A stretch of DNA of 37,145 nucleotides from Clostridia bacterium (GTDB lineage: Bacteria > Bacillota > Clostridia > Christensenellales > Aristaeellaceae), in NCBI GenBank assembly GCA_017512905.1, contig JAFWEL010000123.1, positions 1 to 37,145 of the forward strand. Reading direction: 5' to 3'. Below, piece after piece: positions 16,294 through 25,000 of this stretch (its first letter is position 1; each line of letters starts with the position of its first letter). A program made the translations under genes and the position numbers. Below the pieces are notes generated by a model. The model was not told where the DNA came from. It was given only the letters and a program-made list of their open reading frames with translations, and did no database searches.

Positions 16294-16755
16294 ATGCCGC
16301 ATAAGGGCGTCAAGGTCGTTGCGCAGAACCGTCGCGCCCGGCATGATTACTTCGTCCTGGAAACCTGGGAAGCGGGCATCGAGCTAAAGGGCACGGAGGT
16401 CAAGTCCATTCGCTTGGGCAAGTGTAGCCTGAAGGACTGCTATGCTGCGGTGAAGAATGGCGAGATGCTCGTGTACGGCATGCACATCAGCCCCTACGAA
16501 AAGGGCAGCTACTTCAACACCGATCCACTGCGCCCCAAGCGCCTGCTGATGCACAAGGCCGAGATTCGCAAGGCCCATCAGAGCGTGATGCAGCAGGGCC
16601 TGGCGCTGATTCCGCTGAGCGTGTATTTGAAGGACGGACGCATGAAGCTGGAGCTGGCGCTGTGCAAGGGCAAGAAGCTGTACGACAAGCGCGACGACAT
16701 GGCCAAAAGGGACGCCCAGCGCGACATCGAGCGCACGATGCGCGCCAGGGGATAA
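16294..16755 (+). CDS. smpB: SsrA-binding protein
   Basis: SmpB binds tmRNA and delivers it to stalled ribosomes for trans-translation. The 153-aa sequence carries the conserved [25 protein letters not shown], the [15 protein letters not shown] segment and [14 protein letters not shown], plus the basic C-terminal tail ([16 protein letters not shown]) that probes the empty mRNA channel. GGGGAGGG near 16278-16285 is about 8 nt before the ATG at 16294. The tmRNA gene starts 38 nt after its stop, so the two partners are probably co-transcribed. Confidence 0.97.
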   Translation: MPHKGVKVVAQNRRARHDYFVLETWEAGIELKGTEVKSIRLGKCSLKDCYAAVKNGEMLVYGMHISPYEKGSYFNTDPLRPKRLLMHKAEIRKAHQSVMQQGLALIPLSVYLKDGRMKLELALCKGKKLYDKRDDMAKRDAQRDIERTMRARG

Positions 16756-16793
16756 TCTATCGGAAGGAGTCACAGTTCGCCTTCCCGCCATTC

Positions 16794-17144
16794 GGGGCCG
16801 TATTTTGGTTTCGACGGGGATGCGGAGGGACAGAGAAGCGAGCGGCGGCCCTGTACCGCCTGACAACGGGAAACAAATTGAACTGACAACTACGATAACG
16901 TAGCTTTCGCCGCCTAATCGGCGATCGTCGACCCTAAGCCTCCTGCGGCGTAGGCCATCGGCGTCGTAAAAGCAGGGAACCAGCCGCCTCAAGCTTTGCG
17001 GACGGTGGGATTTTATGAAGCTACTGAAGCCGGAATCCTGTCTGGGGGAGTCCGGCGGAGGGAATGTCAATACACAGACTGCGCTCGGAGATGCTCTGGT
17101 CTTCTGGTCTTCGGACAGGGGTTCGACCCCCCTCGGCTCCACCA
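16794..17144 (+). ncRNA. ssrA: Transfer-messenger RNA (tmRNA)
   Basis: tmRNA rescues stalled ribosomes and tags the unfinished protein. The 5' GGGGCCG pairs with CGGCTCC near the 3' end to form the acceptor stem, followed by encoded ACCA (17141-17144). TTTCGACGGGG is the conserved 5' domain, and AGGGG-TTCGACC-CCCCT is the T-arm. The tag ORF ends at TAA 16915-16917. Placing the resume codon at GAC 16885, by comparison with the Bacillus context AACTG, gives the tag (A)DNYDNVAFAA. Its end, AFAA, differs from the common ALAA. Length is 351 nt. Confidence 0.96.
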
Positions 17145-17145
17145 T

Positions 17146-17197
17146 AACTGCACGGCAATTTTGATACAAAGTGTGTCAGGGTTGCGGTGCAGTTTTT
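17146..17197 (+). terminator. First terminator after tmRNA
   Basis: AACTGCAC (17146-17153) pairs with GTGCAGTT (17187-17194), with an inner GCAA/TTGC stem past one mismatch, and T residues follow. It starts immediately after the encoded CCA end. Confidence 0.7.
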
Positions 17198-17204
17198 CTA
17201 TGCT

Positions 17205-17231
17205 GAAAAGCCCGTAACTACGGGCTTTTTC
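17205..17231 (+). terminator. Second terminator after tmRNA
   Basis: GAAAAGCCCG and CGGGCTTTTTC form a stem around TAACTA, with the T-run in the 3' arm. It stands 8 nt after the first, giving tandem termination behind a highly expressed stable RNA. It is symmetrical enough to work on both strands. Confidence 0.8.
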
Positions 17232-17746
17232 AGACACTATAACACGAAAGCCCTTCTCTCCATCCCCTCCGAGACCTACGCAAAATGGACCCGACAGGCG
17301 TTGAACCCTCCACACTCTTACACGATTGCTTTTTGAAAGGTGCACTATTACACGATTGCTCAGAGCTTTCGTGTAATAGTGGGAGACGGATTTTTGTCAT
17401 GTTTCCTTCTGGAGGAAACAAAAGCGGTTGAAAAGGACTCATGCATCTGTAAAACGGTTCAGAGACCTTGCTCTATCGATTTATCACGACCAAGCCGCTG
17501 ACGCAGTGGCTGCCTCGATTTAGTTTACGTCAAGGTCACGCCTATGGCTCCGGGACTCTCGACTGTTCACCATTTTGGAAGTTCGTTGACTGCGCAAAAC
17601 ATGAGGGGTTTATATTCGGCAAAGGCTTGAATGATGTGTAGTGGAAGCCTGGCGATCACGTCCTGCGACGGCGGCGGAACTGTGGCGACGGTGACGGTCC
17701 CGTTCAGGTAACCAGAATAATAACATGACAATCTGGAACATCGCCT
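17232..17746. other. Gene-poor stretch with short repeats downstream of tmRNA
   Basis: About 500 nt without a convincing gene. TTACACGATTGCT occurs twice (17318-17330 and 17348-17360). CACTATTACACG (17343-17354) and CGTGTAATAGTG (17370-17381) form a 12-bp inverted repeat. CACTATAACACGAAAGC (17236-17252) is an imperfect inverted copy of 17365-17381. GTTTCCT/AGGAAAC (17401-17419) is another small stem. On the minus strand, 17307-17283 resembles a degraded copy of the tmRNA 3' end (17 of 25 positions by my alignment). Short open frames here show no family features. It looks like decayed mobile or integration-site DNA. Confidence 0.45.
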
Positions 17747-17775
17747 TGAAAGCATTCCTGGTTATTAATATAATC
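17747..17775 (+). promoter_or_regulatory. Sigma-A-type promoter of the partner-switching cassette
   Basis: TTGAAA (17747-17752) and TATAAT (17770-17775) are 17 nt apart. Transcription would start near 17782, about 67 nt before the first codon of the decayed kinase gene, and could continue through the phosphatase and STAS genes, which show no other clear promoter. Confidence 0.7.
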
Positions 17776-17848
17776 ATATTGGGAGAGTACAAATCTCCGC
17801 GATCAATTCTCTGACCACCGTCAACACAAACACAGTGGGGGACGCGCT

Positions 17849-18261
17849 GTGAAGGAATAGACAATCGCGGCAAACCTTGAAAACACCGCGCCCGTCACGG
17901 CATTTATCTACGGGGAGCCGGACCGGAGACGTTGGACTGTTCAAAAAAGGCCCCGATGCAGATCGATGTGGCCATCAACGAGCTGTTCGGCAGCATGGCG
18001 CACTGTGCTTATCCGGAAGGGACGGGCTAAGCGACTGTGCGGTTTGACTTCGACGAGGCCACGCATATGGCGGGCATCACATTGGTCGACGGTGACGTAT
18101 CCCTCAATCCCCTGAGGAGGACCGACCTGGACGTGACCCATCCGCCCAGAGCAGGGGAGATGGGCGGTCTCGGGATACTCATGGCCCAAAAGACGATGGG
18201 CATGCTGAAATACGGCCATGAAAACGGCTTCAACATCCTGACCATACACAAGCGCATTTGA
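17849..18261 (+). pseudogene. RsbW-like anti-sigma serine kinase, decayed
   Basis: RsbW/SpoIIAB-type proteins are GHKL-fold kinases that phosphorylate STAS partners and hold sigma factors. Reading from GTG 17849 gives VKE, a TAG stop (17858-17860), then TIAANLENTAPVTAFIYGE in the same frame. A frameshift between about 17915 and 17931 is needed to continue with LDCSKKAPMQIDVAINELFG. A further TAA (18028-18030) splits PEGTG from ATVRFDFDEATH. The remainder reaches GGLGILMAQKTM and FNILTIHKRI before the true stop at 18259. Three independent lesions make it a clear pseudogene. The remaining order (N-box helix, G1-like DGDVSLNPL, G2-like GGLGIL) matches the family. The next gene begins 22 nt later. 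Confidence 0.88.
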
Positions 18262-18283
18262 AGTACAGGAGGGAAGATCCACA

Positions 18284-21200
18284 GTGGGAAAGAGGACAAA
18301 TCATAGAGGAAGATGGATTTACGGTTTGGTTCTGTTTCTGGCGCTTATCATGTTGTTGGACATGGGCGTGGCGAGCGCGGACGGGACAAGCACCGTGGAT
18401 CCGGTGAACCAGCCCGAAAACTTCTCTGCGGTGCTGTATGACAACACCAACGGTCTGCCCACATCGGAGGCCAACGCCATCGTACAGACTTCGGAGGGCT
18501 TCATCTGGATCGGCAGCTATGGCGGACTGATTCGCTACGACGGCAATACCTTCGTGCGTATAGATTCCACCAGCGGCATCACCAGCATCAAGTGCCTGTA
18601 TGTGGACAATCAGGACCGCCTGTGGATCGGCACCAACGACAACGGCGTTGCGGTGCTGGAGAAAGGCGAGCTGCGCAAGTGGGGCAAGCTGGACGGCATG
18701 CTGTCGGCCCACATCCGCGCCATCACGGGAGATGATGGCGGCACCATCTACGTCGCCACGACCTGCGGCATCGCGATGATCGATCCGGACGGAAACCTGC
18801 GGATGATGGCGGATGAAGCCATTGCCGAGGCGAATATGCGCGATCTGCGGATGGGCAGCGACGGGATCATCTATGGCCTGACCAATTTCGGCGACCTGAT
18901 GAAGATCAGGGATGGCACGCTGATCAACTTCCTCAGTGCGGATGAAACCTCCGTGCAGGGCGTGGCCTCCATGCTCCCCGATCCGGTTGAGCCGGGCAAG
19001 CTCTGGTTTGAAGGCGGCGACTTCGGATTCTATCACGCGACTTACGGGGAAAAACTCACCGACCTGGAGTCGATCGACATTCAGCCCCTGAGCTCTGTGC
19101 AGCAGATGGAATACATCGAAGGCAGGTTGTGGATATGCGCCTCCCATGGCATCGGCGTGCTGACGGACGGCGGCATCCAGGTCCTGGAGGATTTGCCGAT
19201 GAACAACTCCATAGGCCACGTGATGCGGGATTACCTGGGCAACCTGTGGTTCACTTCCACCCGCCAGGGCGTGATGAAGGTGGTGCCCAACCAGTTTTCC
19301 GACTTGTTTGAGCGCTATGGCATGCCGACCCAGGTGGTGAATTCCACCTGTATGTGCGAAGACAAGCTGTTCGTCGCGACGGACGCCGGACTGATCGTGC
19401 TCGACGAAAACGGCCCGGTCTCCAGCCTCCCGCTGACAAAGGTCATGACCAACACCGGCGCGGCGTTTGAAGCGGATGTGGAGGCGGACGACCTGATCAG
19501 GCTGCTGGACGGCTGCCGGATCCGCTCCATCATCCGCGACAGCCAGGATCGGCTGTGGATTTCCACCTGGCGCAAGTACGGGCTGCTGCGCTACGCAAAG
19601 GGCGAGCTGACCGTGTTTGCCCAGGGAGACGGCCCGCTGTCCAACAGCATGCGCGCCGTCTGCGAGCGCAAGGACGGCACGATCCTCGTGGCGCTCACCG
19701 GCGGCGTGAACGTCATCGACGGCGACAGCATCGTCGCCTCCTACGGCGAGGCGGACGGCATCGTCAATACTGAGAGCCTCACCGTCGCGGAGGGCACGAA
19801 TGGCGACATCCTCCTCGGCTCCAACGGCGGCGGACTCTACATCATCAATGAATCCGGCGTGCGGAACATCAACGTCGAGGACGGGCTGCCCTCCGACATT
19901 GTGATGCGCCTCAAGCGCGACCCAAAGCGGGATCTGATCTGGATCGTCACCAGCAGCGCCATCGCCTACATGACGCCTGATTACCAGGTGACGACAGTTC
20001 AGAAGTTCCCCTACAGCAACAACTTCGATCTCTTCGAGAACAGCAAGGGCGACGTGTGGGTGCTTTCGAGCAACGGCATCTATGTGACACCGGCGGAGGA
20101 GCTTATCGCCAACGGTGAGATCAACCCCGTCTACTACAGCATCGCCAACGGCCTGCCCTGCATCACCACGGCAAATTCCTACAGCGAGTTGACCGGCGAG
20201 GGTGATCTGTACATCGCCGGAACCACCGGCATCTGCAAGGTCAACATCGACAAGCCCTTTGAGAATGTGGACGACCTGAAGGCGACGGTTCCCTTTGTGG
20301 AGGTGGACGGCCGGACGCTTTACCCCGAGGCGGACGGCGGGTTCACGATCCCCTCGAACACGCAGAAGCTGACTGTTTACAGCTATGTATTCAACTATGC
20401 GCTGAGCGACCCCCAGGTGAGCTACCGGCTGGAGGGCTTCGAGCGCGGCGACACGACGGTCAACCGCAGCGATATGGTGCCCGTGGATTACACCAACCTG
20501 CGCGGCGGCACCTATCATTATACGATGCAGCTGAAGGACTCCATGGGCCGGGGCGACCGGGAGGTGTCGGTACAGATCGTCAAGGAGAAGGCGTTCTACG
20601 AGCGGGCGTGGTTCTACATACTCGTGGGACTTGCGCTGATATTGCTGACCGCCCTGCTGGTGAAGCTGTATGTCGCCAGGAGAATGCGCGAACTGGAGGC
20701 CAAGCACCGCGAGGAGGCAAAGCGGGAGCGGCTCGAGAATGAACTGCAGCTGGCGACGAACATCCAGGCATCCGTGCTGCCCCACACCTTCCCGGCCTTC
20801 CCGGATCGGGACGAATTCGACATCTACGCCAGCATGACGCCCGCCAAGGAGGTCGGCGGCGATTTCTACGACTTCTTCCTGATCGATGACGATCACCTCG
20901 GCCTGGTCATGGCCGATGTCTCCGGCAAGGGCGTGCCCGCCGCGCTGTTCATGATGGTCTCCCGGGCGCTGATCCGGGCCCACCTGCAGAACGGTGAGAG
21001 CCCCGCCAAGGCGCTGGAGAACGCCAACGAACAGCTGTGCGAGGGGAATGAGGCGGAGCTGTTCGTCACCGTGTGGGCGGCCGTGCTGGACATCAGCACG
21101 GGCAAGGGCGTCGCCGCCAACGCCGGTCACGAGCATCCCGCGCTGCGCAGAGCGGATGGGGGATACGAGCTTCAGATCTACCGCCATTCGCCGGCCGTCG

Positions 21201-21487
21201 CCACGATGGAGGGCATGCGGTTCCGGGAGCACAGCTTCCAGCTCAATCCCGGCGACAGCCTGTTCGTCTACACGGACGGCGTGGCAGAGGCCACCAACGC
21301 CGAAAACGAGCTGTTTGGAAACGAACGGATGATCAAGGCCCTGAACTTCAATCCGGATGCGAAGCCGGAAGCGGTGCTGTCGAATGTCATGCATGGCATC
21401 GACGTCTTCGTCTCGAATGCGGAGCAGTTTGATGACATCACCATGCTGTGCCTGAAATACAACGGCCCCGCTGATCGCCGGGCATGA
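18284..21487 (+). CDS. Membrane sensor phosphatase: beta-propeller, Y_Y_Y and SpoIIE-type PP2C domains
   Basis: A 1067-aa RsbU/SpoIIE-like protein phosphatase expected to dephosphorylate a STAS partner. Order: signal peptide or anchor (about 11-32); an extracellular two-component-regulator propeller with many WIG/WFTS/WISTW blades (about 46-670); a Y_Y_Y domain (about 690-765, RLEGFERGDTT...); one membrane helix (about 772-797); a short charged coiled coil; and a PP2C domain (about 815-1060). Metal-binding acids are present: GGDFYDF D860, DVSGKG D878, YTDG D998 and FDD D1050/D1051. GTG 18284 is the start, with AGGAGGG (18267-18273) 10 nt upstream. The propeller outside and phosphatase inside imply sensing of an extracellular ligand, possibly a glycan as in Bacteroides hybrid sensors; the ligand is unknown. 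Confidence 0.92.
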   Translation: MGKRTNHRGRWIYGLVLFLALIMLLDMGVASADGTSTVDPVNQPENFSAVLYDNTNGLPTSEANAIVQTSEGFIWIGSYGGLIRYDGNTFVRIDSTSGITSIKCLYVDNQDRLWIGTNDNGVAVLEKGELRKWGKLDGMLSAHIRAITGDDGGTIYVATTCGIAMIDPDGNLRMMADEAIAEANMRDLRMGSDGIIYGLTNFGDLMKIRDGTLINFLSADETSVQGVASMLPDPVEPGKLWFEGGDFGFYHATYGEKLTDLESIDIQPLSSVQQMEYIEGRLWICASHGIGVLTDGGIQVLEDLPMNNSIGHVMRDYLGNLWFTSTRQGVMKVVPNQFSDLFERYGMPTQVVNSTCMCEDKLFVATDAGLIVLDENGPVSSLPLTKVMTNTGAAFEADVEADDLIRLLDGCRIRSIIRDSQDRLWISTWRKYGLLRYAKGELTVFAQGDGPLSNSMRAVCERKDGTILVALTGGVNVIDGDSIVASYGEADGIVNTESLTVAEGTNGDILLGSNGGGLYIINESGVRNINVEDGLPSDIVMRLKRDPKRDLIWIVTSSAIAYMTPDYQVTTVQKFPYSNNFDLFENSKGDVWVLSSNGIYVTPAEELIANGEINPVYYSIANGLPCITTANSYSELTGEGDLYIAGTTGICKVNIDKPFENVDDLKATVPFVEVDGRTLYPEADGGFTIPSNTQKLTVYSYVFNYALSDPQVSYRLEGFERGDTTVNRSDMVPVDYTNLRGGTYHYTMQLKDSMGRGDREVSVQIVKEKAFYERAWFYILVGLALILLTALLVKLYVARRMRELEAKHREEAKRERLENELQLATNIQASVLPHTFPAFPDRDEFDIYASMTPAKEVGGDFYDFFLIDDDHLGLVMADVSGKGVPAALFMMVSRALIRAHLQNGESPAKALENANEQLCEGNEAELFVTVWAAVLDISTGKGVAANAGHEHPALRRADGGYELQIYRHSPAVATMEGMRFREHSFQLNPGDSLFVYTDGVAEATNAENELFGNERMIKALNFNPDAKPEAVLSNVMHGIDVFVSNAEQFDDITMLCLKYNGPADRRA

Positions 21488-21571
21488 ACGGAACGCGGAT
21501 AACAGGCACTGAAGCGGTATAAAAATAACAGGATTATACATCAAAAAAACCATCAAGAGGAGGGAAAGAAC

Positions 21572-21886
21572 TTGACCATCACCAAGAACCTGAACGGAAG
21601 TACTCTGACAGTCGCTCTGGAGGGCCGCCTGGACACCACCACCGCGCCGGAACTGGAGCAGGCGCTGAAGGAGAGCATGGATGGCGTGAACGAACTGACG
21701 CTGGACTTTGCCAAACTGGACTACATCTCCTCGGCAGGCCTGCGCGTGTTGCTCTCGGCGCATAAGGCCATGAGCAAGAAGGGCGGAGGGTCCGCTCCCG
21801 GTGGCATGAAGGTCGTGAACGTCAACGAAACGGTCAAAGAAGTATTCGAGGTCACCGGCTTCGCCGACATCCTGAACATCGAATGA
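21572..21886 (+). CDS. STAS-domain anti-sigma factor antagonist (RsbV/SpoIIAA-like)
   Basis: A 104-aa single STAS domain. GRLDTTTAPELEQAL and DYISSAGLRVLLSAHKAM are diagnostic; Ser54 (or Ser53) in ISSAG is the expected phosphorylation site. Dephosphorylated forms bind RsbW-type kinases. A short Gly/Ser-rich insertion (SKKGGGSAPGG) precedes the last strand and helix. The start is TTG 21572, with AGGAGGG (21558-21564) 7 nt upstream. It follows the sensor phosphatase by 84 nt and is its likely substrate. The expected kinase, encoded upstream, is a pseudogene. Confidence 0.93.
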   Translation: MTITKNLNGSTLTVALEGRLDTTTAPELEQALKESMDGVNELTLDFAKLDYISSAGLRVLLSAHKAMSKKGGGSAPGGMKVVNVNETVKEVFEVTGFADILNIE

Positions 21887-21948
21887 CCTCATGCCAGTCC
21901 CGACCCGAACCTGTACAATCCTTCGGGATGTATAGGGAGGTTTAACAA

Positions 21949-22005
21949 TTGGCCTTGTCGTATCTGGCGGGAAAGACGAAATACCCGCTGACGGTGTATC
22001 ATTAA
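21949..22005 (+). other. Possible 18-codon leader ORF
   Basis: TTG 21949 has GGGAGG (21935-21940) 8 nt upstream and opens an 18-codon frame, MALSYLAGKTKYPLTVYH, ending 19 nt before the triple-phosphatase gene. It may be a coupling leader, a remnant or chance. No attenuator structure was seen beside it. Confidence 0.2.
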
Positions 22006-22024
22006 GATTGAGGAGGATTGACTG

Positions 22025-25000
22025 ATGAAGCTGAACAAGCTGCTGGCCGTGCTGCTGTGCGCGGCATTGATGATGATGAGTCTGACCGGTTTTGCTTTTG
22101 CGGAAGCCGTGCCGGTTGAAGAACCATTTTCCCAATGGAACGCTGACGCCCCGGCATTGAACGCACTGACTGAATATGTGGAAGCTGTGACCGATCCCGA
22201 TTCGCCGGACTTCATCCCCGCGGCGGACCGCGTCGCCACCTTCGACATGGATGGCACATTGATTGGCGAGCTTTTTCCGACCTATCTGGAGGTCGTCCTG
22301 CTGACCGAGCGCATCCTGGGCGATCCCTCCTGGCAGCCGGACGAGGAGATGCTGGAATTTGGCCGTATGCTCCGCGACCATGCACTGGACAAATCCTTCC
22401 CGGATGATATGGACTACCAGTTTTCCCATCATCAGGCCAGGGCCTTCGCGGGCATGACGCTTCAGGAGTACACCGACTTCATCACCCGTGTGCTGGTGCG
22501 TGAGGTGGACGGCTTTACGGGCATGACCTATGCGGACGCCTACTACCAGCCGATGGCCGAGGTGGTGGAATACCTGCGGGACAACGGCTTCAAGTGCTAC
22601 ATCGTATCCGGCAGCGACCGCTTTATCGTTCGCACGTTCATGGAGGGCGCCTTGGACATTCCCGCCGACAACATCATCGGCTCCGATACCGCGCTGGCGG
22701 CCCGGAACCAGGGCGACGCGGATGGCATCGAGTACGTGTTCACCGGCGAGGACGAACTGGTGCGCACGGACAGGCTGCTCATCAAGGACCTCAAGACCAA
22801 CAAGGTCGTGCAGATTGCCCAGGAGATCGGCAAAAAGCCGGTGCTGTCCTTCGGCAACAGCTCCGGCGACGTGAGCATGAACAATTACGCCTTGTTGAAC
22901 AACCCCTATCGCAGCGCGGCCTTCATGCTGGTGGCGGACGACAATGCGCGCGATTACGGCAACCCGGACAACCACGACGGGCTGACCGAAAAATGGCAGG
23001 GCATGGGCTACAACGTGATTTCCATGCGGGACGACTGGAAGACGATCTATGGCGAGGATGTCGTCAAGACAGGCGAATTCCACTGGCTCTCGGATTACGC
23101 GGACAAGCCCGATGACGAAAGCGCCTCCACCGACTATACCCTCGAGCAGGTGGTCGTGCTGAGCCGCCACAACCTGCGTGCGCCGCTGTCCAGCAATGGC
23201 TCCGTGCCGAGCGACCTGACGCCCCACGAATGGATCAAATGGTCGGCGGGCTCCAGCGAGTTGACCCTGAAGGGCGGCATCGAGGAGACCTGCATGGGCC
23301 AGTACTTCCGCAAGTGGCTGGATCAGGAGGGGCTGATTCCCGAGAACACGGTTCCGGCTGAGGGCGAAATGCGCTTCAACGCCCGGGACAAGCAGCGCTG
23401 CCGCGCCACCGCCCGCTATTTTGCCGGGGGCATGCTGCCGCTGGCGGACATTGAAGTGGAGTACCCCGGCGATGCCAAAGGAACCGAGGACTTCATGCAG
23501 CCCGTACTGCACTTTTACAGCGACGACTATGCCGCCGACGCCATCGCCCAGGTCGCGGCCATGGGCGGCGACGCGGGCTTTGACGGCCTTGCCCGGCAGA
23601 ATCGGGATGTCATCGAGCTGATCATGGACACCGTCGATATGCAGGACAGCGAGATCTACCGGAGTGGCAAGTACGGCGATATACTGGCCAGCGACTATGG
23701 CTATGCGATGGAGCCGGACAAGGAGCCTGATCTCACCGGCGCGATCCGACCGGCCTATTCGGTGGCCGACGCGCTGCTGCTGCAATACTACGAGGAGCCT
23801 GACGCCGTCAAGGCCGCCTTCGGCCACGAGCTGACGGACGCGGACTGGGCGCGGCTGGGCGCGTTCATGACCACCTGCCTGGAGATAAAGCACGGCGCGC
23901 CCCTGGTGGCCGCCAACATCACCAACCCGCTGCTTCGGGAGCTGGAGAGCGAGCTTCGGAACGAGGATCGGAAGTTCAGCTTCTTCTGCGCCCACGATTG
24001 CACCGTACTCGGCGTCCTCTCCGCCCTGGGCGCGGAGGATTATTCCCTGCCGGAGAGCATCGAGACCAGGACGCCCATAGGCGTGAAGCTGGTGTTCGAG
24101 CGGCGGCGGGATGCCGAGGGTAAGGCGTGGTATCGCGTGAGCTTGATCTACCGCAGCACGGAGCAGATTCGCAGCGGCGAGATGCTGACGCTTCAAAATC
24201 CGCCCCTGCGCTACGACCTGCGCTTCGAGGGCGTGGAGACAAACGCGGATGGACTGATCGTCGAGGCGGACCTGTTTGCCCTGTTCGACCGCACCATCGC
24301 GGTGTTGGGTGAACTGGAGAAAAACTACGCGCCCAAGGAGGCCGCCGGGGAAGCGCTTTCCCAGTGGAACGCGGACGCCCCGGCGCTGAACGCGCTGATC
24401 GACTATGTGGGCGATGTGACCGATCCCGATTCCCCGGACTTCATTCCGCAGAAGGATCGTATAGCCGTTTTCGACCTGGATGGCACGCTGATGTGCGAGA
24501 CTGATCCCTTCTGCTTCGAATACATGGTCTTCGCGGATTACGCGCTGAATCACGCGGACGCGATGCCCGAGGATGTGCTGGCGGTCGCCCGGGAGATCGA
24601 GGATGCCGCCGGCAACGCCAAGCCGAGCGGCATGAGCACGCGCCAGGCCGCCGCGGCAGCCATCGCCTATAAGGGCATGACAATGGATGAAATGGCCCAG
24701 GTCGTCTCCGACTTCAAGGACAGCGAAGCCTGGGGCTTTACGGGTATGACGCGGGGCGAAGCCTGGTTCAGGCCGATGGTGGAGCTGGTTGAGATGTTGC
24801 AGGATAACGGCTTCGAGGTCTACGTCGTCACGGCGACCGAGCGCAATATCGTTCGGGAAATCGTCAACGGGACCCTGGATATTCCGCCGTCTCATGTCAT
24901 CGGTACGGAATACGGCTATGTAGCTACGAATCAGGGCGACGCGGCGGACGCGGATTATACGTTCCAAACCGAGGATCAGATCGTCTTCGATGGCAATTAC

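Noticed and set aside
17318-17381. A CRISPR-like array, because of repeated TTACACGATTGCT
   Set aside because: Only two direct copies and one partial inverted copy occur; there is no regular repeat-spacer series and no cas gene.
17067-17442. Small minus-strand proteins over the tmRNA 3' end and its downstream region
   Set aside because: They overlap a structural RNA or its terminators and have the look of antisense RNA-gene translations; no ribosome site was found.
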